Counted from the first letter of the stretch, positions 9,334 to 18,570 are shown. The stretch: 64,000 bases of DNA from Roseitranquillus sp963776845 (GCA_963776845.1 CAVZOJ010000011.1:124001-188000), one strand, 5' to 3'. A program made the numbers and translations. Notes: generated by a model from the sequence alone, not told the origin.

Positions 9334-10391
9334 GGACCGTGCTCAAAACGCTTGCCGTTTTGGCCGCGCTCGGCCTCATTGGCGCGGGCGCGACTGTGGG
9401 GCTGGGGCTCTACAACGTCTCGGCGCGGGTCGGTCACTGGCCCGGAGTATCCTGGGTCCTGCACACGACCTACCGCAATTCCGTCCGCCTACGGGCACCA
9501 TCGGCGTCCGAGGTGCCGGACATCTCGGACCCGGCAATGGTCGCGCTCGGGGCGATGCACTTCGACGCCGCCTGCAGCTTTTGCCACGCAGCCCCGGGCG
9601 AAATCCGGACCCAAACCGCTCTCTCGATGACGCCCGAACCGCCGCACGTCCAGGACGCGGTCGACCACTGGGCGCCGCGGCACCTGCAGTGGATCGTCTT
9701 CGAAGGCGTGAAGATGAGTGGCATGCCCGGCTGGCCTGCACGTCGCCCTGACGAGGTGTGGCCGGTCGTCGCCTTCCTCTCGGAGGTCGAGGCCATGTCG
9801 GGCGACGCTTACGCAGCGCTGACGGCCACGCCCGACATCGAAGATCCGACAGTCGCCTATTGTGCGGGCTGCCATGGCGGCGACGGAGTGGGAGACTTGG
9901 CGCCACATGTGCCGCGGCTCGACATCCTCGACCGGCCCTATATCGCCGCCAGCCTGCAGGCTTATCGCGAGGGCCTGCGTCAGAGCGGCATCATGCAGCA
10001 CGCCACGTCCAGACTTAAGCCGGAGGAGCTGGCGCTTGCGGCGGACCACTACGCCGCACAGCCGGCGGGTGCGAGCGGGATGGCGGGGGAGCCGTCGGAA
10101 TCGCGCCTAATCGCTGAGGGCGAGGCGCTCGCGGCGGCAGCGACGGCTGACGACGACGTACCCGCATGTCGGGCCTGCCATGGCCCCGAGCCCACGCGGA
10201 AGGCCGCGACCATCCCGTCGCTCTCCGGCCAGCACCGCCCGTACCTGGAGCTGCAGTTGCGGCTCTGGAGAGAAGGTCGACGCGGCGGAGGAGCACGGGC
10301 CAACCTGATGCATGTCGTTGCGCGTGACCTCACCGACGCCGACATTGCCGCTCTTGCTGCGTACTATGCATCCCTCGCCCCCTCGAAGTAG
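9330..10391 (+). CDS. Membrane-anchored cytochrome c with three CxxCH motifs
   Basis: This 353-residue protein has an uncleaved N-terminal anchor or signal (residues 5-28) followed by three heme c sites: CSFCH (Cys82/Cys85/His86), CAGCH (178/181/182) and CRACH (280/283/284). The second and third domains look like the two halves of a c4-type cytochrome (LSGQHRPYLELQLRLWREG in the last). It is probably periplasmic and passes electrons to the oxidase encoded just upstream. Last gene of the operon, with its ATG overlapping the CtaG-like stop. Methionine axial ligands are plausible (SGMPGWP after the first heme). Its direct partner is inferred only from position. Confidence 0.87.
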   Translation: MRTVLKTLAVLAALGLIGAGATVGLGLYNVSARVGHWPGVSWVLHTTYRNSVRLRAPSASEVPDISDPAMVALGAMHFDAACSFCHAAPGEIRTQTALSMTPEPPHVQDAVDHWAPRHLQWIVFEGVKMSGMPGWPARRPDEVWPVVAFLSEVEAMSGDAYAALTATPDIEDPTVAYCAGCHGGDGVGDLAPHVPRLDILDRPYIAASLQAYREGLRQSGIMQHATSRLKPEELALAADHYAAQPAGASGMAGEPSESRLIAEGEALAAAATADDDVPACRACHGPEPTRKAATIPSLSGQHRPYLELQLRLWREGRRGGGARANLMHVVARDLTDADIAALAAYYASLAPSK

Positions 10392-10496
10392 CTCCGGCGC
10401 GTCGCGGCACGCGGTTGCCCTGTGGGAGCCGCCGAGGAGAGCCGCGAGGCAATATCAGACTGGCGTCCCCCGCCCTGGGGCAATAACGAGAAGGCG

Positions 10497-11797
10497 ATGA
10501 CCGACGCGATCCTGGTCATAAATGCTGGGTCATCGAGCCTTAAGTTCCAGCTCTTCGGCATCGAGGGCGACAGGCTCCGGCGCAGGCTCAAGGGCCAGAT
10601 GTCGGGCATTGGCGTCGCGCCGCATCTCCAGGCTGCTGACGGCAACGGTGCCGAGACAGTCGATCGGACGTACGCGCGGGACGACGTTCCCGACCTGCCG
10701 AGCGCAATTGCCGTTTGCGAGGATTGGCTGCTTGGCCTGGAGGGAGTCCGCATCCGGGCGGTCGGACATCGCGTCGTCCACGGCGGGCCGGACCACGCCC
10801 GGCCGGTGCTTATCGACGAGAAGGTGCTGGAGCAGCTCGCCACGTTCCAGAACCTCGCGCCGTTGCACCAGCCGAACAATCTGGCCCCCATTCGGCGCGC
10901 AATGCAGATCAGGCCCGACGTACCGCAGGTGGCCTGCTTCGACACCGCGTTCCATGCGGGGCGCCCTGAGGCTCATGCCTGTTACGCGCTGCCGCGCCGC
11001 TTCTTCGAGGCGGGGGTGCGTCGCTACGGCTTTCACGGCTTGTCGTATGAGTACATCGCCGAGCGGCTGCACACCGTGGCGCCGGATCACGCGATGGGCC
11101 GCGTGGTCGTGGCGCACCTTGGCAGTGGTGCCTCGATGTGCGCGCTGAAGGCGGGCCGCAGTATCGAGACCACGATGGGCTTCACCGCCCTCGACGGCAT
11201 TCCCATGGGAACCCGACCGGGTCAGCTCGATCCCGGGGTGGTGCTCCACCTTACGGAAGAGATGGGGATGCGTCCGGCAGGACATCTCGGACCTGCTCTA
11301 CCACGAGTCGGGGCTGAAGGGTCTGTCGGGCGTCTCCAGCGACATGCGGGAACTCCTGGCAAGCGACGCAGCCGGGCGCCGCCCTGGCCATCGAGCATTT
11401 CGTCCACCGCTGCGCGCTGCACGCCGGCCTTCTGGCCGCGGCTTGTGGCGGGCTCGACGCCTTCGTCTTCACCGCCGGGATCGGGGAGAATGCACCCGCG
11501 ATCCGCGCGAAGCTTGCCAAGCGCCTCTCGTGGCTCGGCGCAGAACTCGACGCGGACGCGAACGAGCGGGGCGCGACGCGCATCTCGACGGCGGACAGCC
11601 GTCTGGCGCTCCTTGTCATCCCCACCGACGAGGAACTGATGATCGCCCGGCACACGCTGGCGCTGCTCGACGGAACGCTGACCTCAGCGCAAGCGCCGCG
11701 ACGCCGGCGCCGGTCCACCCTTCCGCCAAAGCGTCTTCGGCACCGCGGGCGGGTGCTGTCCGACCGCCGTGGCTGCACGAAGGTCCAGACCCGGTAG
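10497..11797 (+). CDS. ackA: Acetate kinase, with two reading-frame breaks
   Basis: Acetate kinase interconverts acetate + ATP and acetyl phosphate. The first frame carries VINAGSSSLKFQLF, RAVGHRVVHGG, FDTAFH, RYGFHGLSYEY and MGTRPGQLDPG. After about 11270 the reading moves by one frame (VRQDISDLLYHESGLKGLSGVSS), then again near 11375 (AALAIEHFVHRCALHAGL, FVFTAGIGENAPAIR, IPTDEELMIARHT). The protein-like part ends near 11690; the last frame stays open to TAG 11797, so the true stop may be nearer 11690. The ATG at 10497 follows GAGAAGG. No phosphotransacetylase or phosphoketolase gene is nearby. The tail overlaps the convergent gene. Confidence 0.85.
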
Positions 11798-12214
11798 CTG
11801 CGAGAAGACATCGAACAGCGCTTCTGTCCCCTCTGCATCGACCGGGATCGCCAGATCGTCTTCGTCGGCCCTCAGAACCCAGTGCGCCGGTCGGCCCTGC
11901 GGATCGAACACCACTTCGTCAATGTCGCGCAGGTCGACCGAACCGCCGGTCAACGGGCCGAAATAGGTCAGGCGCCCCTCGTCGAGCTGCACCACGCCCA
12001 CGCCACCCCCCCGCGAGCGGAAGCGTGCCCTCTGGATCGAAGCCGCCGCAAGCGCCGCACCGCCGAGCGCTATGGCCGCGCCGGCCCAGGCCAGCAGGCC
12101 ACCCGAAGTCAGGAACCACCACGCGCCGAGGGCGGTCGCCGCCGAGGCGGCAAGCGCCTCGCGCCAACGCCACAGCCATGCCGTCACAGCCGGGTTGATG
12201 ACCGGAGCTGCCAC
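11684..12214 (-). CDS. Conserved hypothetical membrane protein (two N-terminal helices, PH-like C-terminus)
   Basis: The 176-residue protein starts with a short cytoplasmic piece (WLWRWREALAAS), then two close membrane helices (about residues 20-60), then a soluble region with GGVGVVQLDEGRLTYFGPLTGG and DLRDIDEVVFDP, and ends with EALFDVFSQLPGLD and LWRK. I recall proteins of this layout as conserved unknowns in Rhodobacteraceae; the soluble part looks like a small beta-rich, bacterial-PH-like domain, which is inference. It is convergent with ackA, and the two overlap or nearly overlap at their ends. Confidence 0.7.
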   Translation of the reverse strand: MAAPVINPAVTAWLWRWREALAASAATALGAWWFLTSGGLLAWAGAAIALGGAALAAASIQRARFRSRGGGVGVVQLDEGRLTYFGPLTGGSVDLRDIDEVVFDPQGRPAHWVLRADEDDLAIPVDAEGTEALFDVFSQLPGLDLRAATAVGQHPPAVPKTLWRKGGPAPASRRLR

Positions 12215-12265
12215 CGCCGCGTCAGGCCGCAGGCTTCGGGCCGTCAGGCACGGGTCGGCACCGGT

Positions 12266-13297
12266 TCATTTCGACGCGAAGCCTTCGAGCACATTGACGA
12301 CGTTGAGGCCCACGGCTTCGATCGCGTAGCCGCCCTCGAGACAGAAGACGGTCGGCAGGCGAGCTTCGGCGAGACGCCGGCCTGCGCGGGTGAAGTCGTC
12401 GGAGGTCAGCTTGAATAGGCTGATCGGGTCGTTCTCGAACGCGTCCACGCCGAGGGAGACGACCAGTGCCTCAGCGCCGAATTCGGCAATTCGGCCGAGC
12501 GCCGCATCGTGCGCCTCGGACCAGGCACCCCACCCCGTTCCGGGCGGCAACGGGAAGTTAGCGGTCGCGCCTTCGCCCGCACCCGCGCCGGTCTCGTCCG
12601 CGTAGCCGAGGAAATAGGGGAAGGCGTCTTCCGGCGTGCCGTGAAGGGAGGCGAAGAAGACGTCGCCGCGGTCGTAGAAGATGTCCTGTGTCCCGTTCCC
12701 GTGATGAAAGTCGATGTCGAGGATCGCCACGCGGTCGGCCCCTCGCCTGCGCAATACCTCTGCAGCGACGCCGGCGTTGTTGATGAAGCAGTAGCCGCCG
12801 AACTGGTCGCGCGATGCGTGATGGCCGGGCGGACGACAGAGAGCGAAGGCTGCGCTGTTGCCGTCCGCGACGTCCTGGGCGGCGGCCTGCGCGCTTGCCG
12901 CCGACGAGAGCGCCGCGCGCCAGGTGCCGGACGTGATCGCGGTTTCGGAAGCAAGAGCATAGTAGCCGAGCTTGCCGTCAATGTTGCGTGGTGCACGCGT
13001 CGTCTGCATTCGGCGGGCGGGATAATTGGCGGCGATGGCCTCGCCCCGGAAGCCTTCGGCAACCCATTCCACCCAGGCTTCCTCTAGGAAAGCGAGGTAG
13101 TCCGCGGCGTGGACGGCACGGATCGGCTCCATGTCCGGCTCGCTTGGGGCCCGAGGTGCTTCGAACCCGCGCTCGGCAAGGCGGCGGAGGACGTACTCCA
13201 CGCGGCTCGGTCGCTCGAAAGGCGTGACGAGTTCGCCACCCGACAACTCGCCCTGCGGGAAGTGGAGGCGGTGATCTTCGCTGAACCAAGTCTTCAT
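12266..13297 (-). CDS. aphA: Acetylpolyamine amidohydrolase / histone deacetylase family protein
   Basis: The 343-residue enzyme belongs to the zinc-dependent arginase-deacetylase fold and has the length of bacterial acetylpolyamine amidohydrolases, which remove acetyl groups from polyamines. Motifs seen are CRPPGHHA (catalytic His pair), DIDFHHGNGTQDIFY (zinc Asp and His), SLGVDAFENDP (zinc Asp) and LEGGYAIEAVG (catalytic Tyr). The start at 13297 (MKTWFSEDHRLHFP) matches the family N-terminus; upstream in-frame sequence is unlike it. Transcribed divergently from the GH15 gene. Other acetylated substrates are possible. Confidence 0.85.
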   Translation of the reverse strand: MKTWFSEDHRLHFPQGELSGGELVTPFERPSRVEYVLRRLAERGFEAPRAPSEPDMEPIRAVHAADYLAFLEEAWVEWVAEGFRGEAIAANYPARRMQTTRAPRNIDGKLGYYALASETAITSGTWRAALSSAASAQAAAQDVADGNSAAFALCRPPGHHASRDQFGGYCFINNAGVAAEVLRRRGADRVAILDIDFHHGNGTQDIFYDRGDVFFASLHGTPEDAFPYFLGYADETGAGAGEGATANFPLPPGTGWGAWSEAHDAALGRIAEFGAEALVVSLGVDAFENDPISLFKLTSDDFTRAGRRLAEARLPTVFCLEGGYAIEAVGLNVVNVLEGFASK

Positions 13298-13467
13298 CGC
13301 ACGCTCCGAGCTGGGTCGCGGGAGATCATCCGATGCCCGGCCGAGGGTCAAGACGCTGACGGTTGACGCGTTTCTGGACAAGACCCATCAGCTTGCCGCG
13401 AGGTAGGCTGGACGTGACGGCAGAGCGAGGTAGTTGGCCCGCGACAGACAAGGATCGGCGAGAATAC

Positions 13468-15393
13468 ATGAAGAACAAGCGGTATCGACCGATACGCGAC
13501 TACGCCTTGATCGGCGATTGCCACGGAGCCGCGCTGGTCTCATGCGCGGGCGGTATCGACTGGGCGTGCCTCGGTCGTTTCGACGCCGATCCGACGTTCC
13601 TGTCGATCCTCGACGCCGAGCGCGGCGGTTCGTTCTCACTCGCGCCCGACGGCGAATACAGCGCGGAACGGACGTATCTCGACAATACGGCCATCCTCTC
13701 CACCACGTTCGCGACCGACGGAGGTGAGGTCAAGCTGCAGGACGCGATGCCGGTCGGCCGCCGCGCCGAGAACGGCATATTCGACTACGTGCGGCTGAGC
13801 GCGCCGCACTGGATCATCCGCCGCGCAGAATGCACGTCCGGCACGGTGCGCATGCGGCTGGTTTTTCGTCCGTCGGCCGATTGGGCGCGTCAGCCGGAAG
13901 CGTTGAGCCAGCGCGACGGACTTGTCATGGCAAACTCGGGCATAGCGCTGCACCACGGGTTGAGCGATGTCGCGATAGAAGGCGACACCGCAACGGCGAC
14001 CTTCGAGATGGCGGCCGGCGACGCGCTGACCTTCGTTCTGGCCCCCTCACCAGTCGACGACGACCCGCTCGGCCGAGCCGACGCGCTGCTGTCGGTCACC
14101 TGCGCATTCTGGCGGGAGTGGGCGGAGTTCTGCCGCTATAACGGACCGCATCGCGAGATGGTGCGGCGCTCGGCGATCACGCTGAAGATGCTGACCTATG
14201 CGCCCACCGGCGCTCTCGTCGCGGCGCCGACCTCCTCCTTGCCGGAAGAGATCGGCGGCGGCCGCAACTGGGACTATCGCTTCTGCTGGCTGCGCGACTC
14301 GGTCCTCGCGCTCTATGCCCTTGCGATGGCCGGCTATGGCGGGGAGGCGCGGCGCTTTAGCGACTTCCTGGTCAGCGCCGGCACTGGCAAAGACCCCATA
14401 CCGCAGATCATGTACGGTATCGAAGCCGACGGCGATCTCGAGGAGCGGGAGTTTCCGCATCTCGAGGGTCACATGGCGAGCGCACCGGTTCGCGCCGGCA
14501 ACGGCGCGCACGGCCAGCGCCAGATGGACGTCTTCGGCGAGCTCCTGGACTGGGCGGAGATCTTCACCGCAATCGGAGGGCGTATCGACGACGACGCCAC
14601 CGCCATGCTGACCAACGTGGCCGACTACGTCGCCGCGAATTGGAAGGAGCCCGACCAGGGGCTGTGGGAGATACGCGGCGAGCCGCGCCACCACGTCCAC
14701 AGCAAGGTGATGAGCTGGGTGACGCTCGACCGCGCGATCCGCCTGCTGGAGGAAAGGCCGAACTGGATTGAGGCGCGCGGCGAGGTCGCAGCCGAGATCG
14801 CGGAGAAGGGCTTCGCGCAAGACGGTCACATGATCCAGGCCTTCGGCCACGATGGTGTCGACGCTTCGGCGCTGCTCGCACCAATGATGGGCTTCGCCAT
14901 GTCCGAGGAAGCAATTGCCGCGACTGTCACCGCAGTCGAGCGACAGCTTCGCGACGGCGACTTCGTGCGCCGCTACCAGACGGAGGACGGACTGGCAGGC
15001 GGCGAAGGCGCCTTCCTGATCTGCTCGTTCTGGCTGGTCGACGCAATGCTCGTCTCGGGACGACGTGCCGAAGCGGTCGCACTTTTTGACCGTCTGGTCG
15101 AGCGCGCGAACGACGTAGGGCTCTTCGCGGAGGAGATCGACCCGACCAACGACCTCTTCCTCGGCAACTTTCCTCAGGCGTTCACCCACCTTGCGCTGAT
15201 CGCCTCTGCGGGGCACCTCCAGCTTTGCGACGAGGAGGGGTGCGGCGCGATGCGGGGCAGCTTCGCCGATCGTGCCAGGCGCCGAGTCGGCGCGACGCTA
15301 GGATGGCGCGGGATCGTCTCGGCCATCGCCAAGACGAAGCGGATCGGGCGAGTGACGTCCTCTCGCGCGTCGGTGATGCCGGACGGCCCGTGA
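13468..15393 (+). CDS. Glycoside hydrolase family 15 protein (glucoamylase/trehalase-like)
   Basis: The 641-residue protein has the two-part layout of prokaryotic GH15: an N-terminal beta-sandwich domain (YALIGDCHGAALVSCAGGID at the start) and a C-terminal (alpha/alpha)6 barrel. The barrel has GGRNWDYRFCWLRD around residue 270, APVRAGNGAHGQRQMDVFGE, GLFAEEIDPTND and LGNFPQAFTHLALI, all typical of the family. These enzymes release glucose from alpha-glucans or split trehalose; the sequence does not decide which. No signal peptide, so cytoplasmic. The start ATG 13468 follows GGATCGGCGAG. Its presence fits the glycogen and alpha-glucoside genes elsewhere in the window. Confidence 0.85.
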   Translation: MKNKRYRPIRDYALIGDCHGAALVSCAGGIDWACLGRFDADPTFLSILDAERGGSFSLAPDGEYSAERTYLDNTAILSTTFATDGGEVKLQDAMPVGRRAENGIFDYVRLSAPHWIIRRAECTSGTVRMRLVFRPSADWARQPEALSQRDGLVMANSGIALHHGLSDVAIEGDTATATFEMAAGDALTFVLAPSPVDDDPLGRADALLSVTCAFWREWAEFCRYNGPHREMVRRSAITLKMLTYAPTGALVAAPTSSLPEEIGGGRNWDYRFCWLRDSVLALYALAMAGYGGEARRFSDFLVSAGTGKDPIPQIMYGIEADGDLEEREFPHLEGHMASAPVRAGNGAHGQRQMDVFGELLDWAEIFTAIGGRIDDDATAMLTNVADYVAANWKEPDQGLWEIRGEPRHHVHSKVMSWVTLDRAIRLLEERPNWIEARGEVAAEIAEKGFAQDGHMIQAFGHDGVDASALLAPMMGFAMSEEAIAATVTAVERQLRDGDFVRRYQTEDGLAGGEGAFLICSFWLVDAMLVSGRRAEAVALFDRLVERANDVGLFAEEIDPTNDLFLGNFPQAFTHLALIASAGHLQLCDEEGCGAMRGSFADRARRRVGATLGWRGIVSAIAKTKRIGRVTSSRASVMPDGP

Positions 15394-15399
15394 CCGAGC

Positions 15400-15651
15400 T
15401 CAATCCTCTCCGGCGCGGATCGCCTTGAACGTGATCGTCGTCAGTGATCGGACGATGCCCGGAATGTCGAGCAGTCCCTCGTTGAGGTAGACGCCGATAT
15501 CCTCATCGTCGGGGATGTAGACCTTGGCTAGGAGGTCGAAGTCGCCGCTCGTCGAGTAGAGTTCCGAGGCGATCTCGCGGAGGGCGACGTCCTGCGCAAC
15601 CTTGTAGGTCTTGCCGGGCTCGCACCGTATCTGGACGAAAACACATCTCAT
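15400..15651 (-). CDS. Stand-alone Lrp/AsnC ligand-binding (RAM) domain protein
   Basis: This 83-residue protein consists only of the ferredoxin-like effector domain of Lrp/AsnC regulators: MRCVFVQIRCEPGKTYKVA, ELYSTSGDFDLLAKVY, IPGIVRSLTTITFKAI. It lacks the DNA-binding helix-turn-helix. Solo versions are common and may bind amino acids or modulate full-length Lrp proteins. It ends just 6 bases from the GH15 gene's stop, tail to tail. Length matches other solo members, so it need not be a truncation. Confidence 0.8.
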   Translation of the reverse strand: MRCVFVQIRCEPGKTYKVAQDVALREIASELYSTSGDFDLLAKVYIPDDEDIGVYLNEGLLDIPGIVRSLTTITFKAIRAGED

Positions 15652-15842
15652 CTCTGCAGACCCTCTTCATGGTCTGCCTAGCGCGAGGCTGCGCCAGGGA
15701 AAAGCGTTCAGTTTCGTGGAGGGCCTAACCTCATGGGCCACCCCGAACTGGCGAGGAGTCGCTGCGTTACCGGCGTGGTAACCTCGTGCGACAACGATGA
15801 CGAACTCGACAGCGACTGGCGCCCGGACGCGGCGACACGAGA

Positions 15843-15859
15843 CCCGGCCAAAGGCCGGG
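15843..15859 (-). terminator. Short GC-rich hairpin, possible terminator
   Basis: CCCGGCC-AAA-GGCCGGG forms a perfect 7-bp stem with a 3-base loop about 65 bases downstream of the minus-strand VPLPA-CTERM gene. There is no T-run, so an intrinsic terminator is only possible. The rest of 15652-15925 shows no gene. Confidence 0.3.
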
Positions 15860-15925
15860 CCGGGCGGGAGAGCGGATCGAGGTTGGGGAACCTTGCTCTT
15901 CCGCCCGCGAGGGAGCATCGGCGGC

Positions 15926-16597
15926 TCAGGCGGCGACGCAGTGGCGACCGCGCGCGTTTCGCAGGCTCAGTCCACCGAGAAGCGACATCCCGCCGAGCAT
16001 GAACCAGACTCCCGCCGGAAGCGGCACGGGGGCGGGGGCGGGGCTCGCGGCCCCGGCCTGCTCAATGAGAACGAGGTTGTTGAGGGACTCGGGGTTCTCC
16101 ACGGCAGGCACGACGTTTCCGGGCACAGAGAGCTGCCATCTCACGTCGCGGCCGTGCGTGAAGTAGACGCCGAGATAAAGCGAACCGTCGAACTCGTCGC
16201 TGAGAAGTACGTCGACGGTCGCGCTCGGCGACCAGCGGTCCAGCTGGAAGCTCCCGGCGATTTCACCGTCCCAAGCGTGCCTGAAAGGCGTGGAGCTCCA
16301 GAAGACCTTTCCTCCACCGGAGTAGCTGTCTGACAGGAGAGCGTCGTCGGGTATCGTGAACTCGAAGCTCAGAACCTGCGCACCTTGCGCAAGCGCGCTG
16401 AAGGCAATGAACTCGTGCGCGTTCTGCTTCTCCGCCGTGCCGAGGACCGTATCGTAGCCGAAACCGATCTCGGTCGGGCTCTTCCAGTGACGGCTGAACT
16501 GCGCGTCTTCCTCAGTGATCACCGAAGCGACGCTGGGAGCCGTCGCGCCCGCGAGCGACAGCAGGAACGAACAGACAAGGACAAGGCGATTGGGCAT
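15926..16597 (-). CDS. Secreted VPLPA-CTERM sorting domain protein
   Basis: The 223-residue precursor has a signal peptide (MPNRLVLVCSFLLSLAGATA, cleavage near APSVAS) and a C-terminal sorting tail: PVPLPAGVWFMLGG, a hydrophobic helix, then a short basic end (LRNARGR). This is the VPLPA variant of PEP-CTERM, processed by an exosortase and mainly found in Rhodobacteraceae. The body (residues 25-185) is beta-rich (VLSFEFTIPDDALLSDSYSG, VDVLLSDEFDGSLYLGVYF) and of unknown function, probably surface or matrix material. Start 16597 is preferred over 16609 because GGAG sits 6 bases before it. Confidence 0.8.
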   Translation of the reverse strand: MPNRLVLVCSFLLSLAGATAPSVASVITEEDAQFSRHWKSPTEIGFGYDTVLGTAEKQNAHEFIAFSALAQGAQVLSFEFTIPDDALLSDSYSGGGKVFWSSTPFRHAWDGEIAGSFQLDRWSPSATVDVLLSDEFDGSLYLGVYFTHGRDVRWQLSVPGNVVPAVENPESLNNLVLIEQAGAASPAPAPVPLPAGVWFMLGGMSLLGGLSLRNARGRHCVAA

Positions 16598-17019
16598 CTG
16601 GCGCTCCATGAAATCGTTGAGCGCCTTGTGCCGTACGCATCGCTAACAAGCCCTTAAGGAGCGCGCGAGCGCGGTGAGCCTCTTTCCTGGCTCGAACCGA
16701 AGCGAGCCGGCCCGTCATTGGGCGGGACAAGATGCGCAAGGCGCTCCATCGACTCTTCCGACGCAGCGGACAAGCAAAAGGACAGGCGCGGTCGTTCTTT
16801 CGCGTCCCGATCTGCCGGCAGAAGAACTGTGGAACGAGAAACGCTGCTCTCCGGTGCCGTTGCGCCCACCTCCGACGGCTGGCCGAAGTGGCCTTGGGGC
16901 GAAGCGACTGCTCGAATTCTAGGCCCGTCTGCCCGCGTTAGCGTGACGGTAAGCGCTTCGTGACAAGTTGTTGACTGCACGGCGGCGATGTCCTCGCTGC
17001 GCCGAACGGAGCGAGAACA
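16598..17019. other. Intergenic region, no gene supported
   Basis: The 422 bases between the minus-strand VPLPA-CTERM gene and the plus-strand protease hold short open frames on both strands, but none has a family resemblance or a convincing ribosome site. It must carry the divergent promoters of the two genes; I cannot assign the boxes. Confidence 0.4.
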
Positions 17020-17694
17020 TTGCTGGACTGGATAAAGACCGGCGCTGCGCGGGCGCGGATTCTCGCGCCGGTCCTGGCGATCATGCTGGCCGCTACCACA
17101 GCCACGGCGGATGTCCGTCCCTCGCCGCTGGACTACCACGCAACCGTCGTCAACGGGACGCGCACCGGGTCGAGTTTCATGATCGACGAGGGCATCGTGG
17201 TCACCAACGCTCATGTGCTCGAGGGGCGCGGGCCCGGCGCGACGGTCAAGCTTGTCATCCCGGGCGCGCAGGGGCGCCGCGCAAATGCCACAGTCCTCGC
17301 CGTGAGCCATCGCATGGACCTGGCCCTGCTGAGCGTGAGCGCCGATTTCCTGCCGGTCGCTCCCTCGGGTGGAGCCCGCGATGGGCGCGGTCGGGCGCTG
17401 GTCGCCGCCGGCACCGCGCCAAGACCTGCCGGAGCTGGAACACGTATGACAGTCACCGGGCGGGTCTCGTCGGAAAAGCGTACGCTGGCCCCCTACGGCC
17501 CCGGCGTCATCGCACGGATGCCGGGTATCCGCCGTGGCTTCTCGGGCGGTCCGGTGTTCGACGCGGACGGGCGGCTCTTCGGGATGGTGACAGCGCTGAG
17601 ACCCGGCTCGAGCCCGGGGGTCGGCAGCGACGCCTTCATCCTGACCGCTGACGAAATCCGGGCGGAGGCACGCCGCCTGCTGCGGAGCCTCTAG
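17020..17694 (+). CDS. Exported trypsin-like serine protease
   Basis: The 224-residue protein has an N-terminal signal peptide (residues 10-30, cleavage near ATATA-DV) and a chymotrypsin-fold protease domain. The triad is visible as VVTNAHVL (His65), MDLALL (Asp100) and GFSGGPVF (Ser175). There is no PDZ domain, so it is a short DegP-related or trypsin-2 type enzyme, presumably periplasmic. The start is TTG 17020, supported by GGAG 8 bases upstream; no suitable ATG lies nearby. The substrate is unknown. Confidence 0.82.
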   Translation: MLDWIKTGAARARILAPVLAIMLAATTATADVRPSPLDYHATVVNGTRTGSSFMIDEGIVVTNAHVLEGRGPGATVKLVIPGAQGRRANATVLAVSHRMDLALLSVSADFLPVAPSGGARDGRGRALVAAGTAPRPAGAGTRMTVTGRVSSEKRTLAPYGPGVIARMPGIRRGFSGGPVFDADGRLFGMVTALRPGSSPGVGSDAFILTADEIRAEARRLLRSL

Positions 17695-17771
17695 CGACGG
17701 AGCGTTGCGCCGCGTCGCACGGCGCGTGCATGTTCAGGCTTGGATCGGCAAGCAAGGACGGCCAGGCGCGA

Positions 17772-18536
17772 ATGACAGCATCCTTTCCGGACCTCGAGGG
17801 CGCCTCCGTGTTCATTTCGGGCGGAGGGTCGGGCATCGGAGCCGCGTTGACCGAAGGGTTCCTGCGGCAAGGCGCACGTGTCGCCTTCGTGCAGAGGTCA
17901 GACGCATCTGCCTTCGTCGACGAGATGGAACGGGAAACCGGGACGCGGCCGCTCTTCCTGCGGTGTGACGTGACGGACATTGACGCGCTGCGGGCCGCCA
18001 TCAGTCGCGCCGCCGAGGTACACGGACCAGTCACCCGCCTCGTCAACAACGCCGCCAACGACCAGCGGCACGAGACGCTCACCGTCGACGAGGCGTTCTG
18101 GGACTGGTCGATCGCGGTCAATCTCAAGCACTATTTCTTTGCTGCGCAGGCCGTCGTCCCCGGCATGAGGGCCGCGGGCGGCGGCGCGATCGTCAACCTG
18201 TCGTCGATCAGCTACATGATGGGAATGGCGGGGCTGCCCGCGTACACGACCGCCAATTCCGGGATCAACGGTCTGACGCGATCCCTCGCACGTGAGTTCG
18301 GGGGCGATCGGATACGCGTCAACGCGCTCGCACCCGGCCTGATCCTGACAGAGCGGCAGGCGAGGCTCTGGATCACCGAGGAGGGACTCGCCGCCCATCT
18401 CGAGCGTCAGTGCCTGCCCGACACGCTCAGGGCCGCTGACGTCGTCGACCCCTGCCTCTTTCTCGCGTCTGACGCGAGTCATGCCGTGACGGGCCAGGCT
18501 CTCGTCGTCGACGGCGGAGTCGCCACGACAGGCTGA
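17772..18536 (+). CDS. Short-chain dehydrogenase/reductase, catalytic Lys replaced by Asn
   Basis: The 254-residue protein is a classical SDR: cofactor motif SGGGSGIG (residues 16-23), CDVTD (65-69), the NNAA motif (92-95), Ser145 in NLSSIS, Tyr158 in AYTTANSG, and VNALAPGL. It ends with LASDASHAVTGQALVVDGG. Residue 162, four after the catalytic Tyr, is Asn (codon AAT at 18255-18257) where the usual YxxxK has Lys. I have the impression that some related sugar-dehydrogenase-like SDRs share this, but cannot confirm it. The general similarity is to sugar or 3-oxoacyl dehydrogenases; substrate unknown. ATG 17730 is an alternative start. Confidence 0.82.
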   Translation: MTASFPDLEGASVFISGGGSGIGAALTEGFLRQGARVAFVQRSDASAFVDEMERETGTRPLFLRCDVTDIDALRAAISRAAEVHGPVTRLVNNAANDQRHETLTVDEAFWDWSIAVNLKHYFFAAQAVVPGMRAAGGGAIVNLSSISYMMGMAGLPAYTTANSGINGLTRSLAREFGGDRIRVNALAPGLILTERQARLWITEEGLAAHLERQCLPDTLRAADVVDPCLFLASDASHAVTGQALVVDGGVATTG

Positions 18537-18570
18537 GCCCCGCGACCCGCCTTGAGAACATTTGAAGAAC

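Noticed and set aside
16674..16963. Short plus-strand open frames between the VPLPA-CTERM gene and the protease
   Set aside because: Three overlapping frames are all open, none has a recognisable domain, and base composition shows no clear codon preference.
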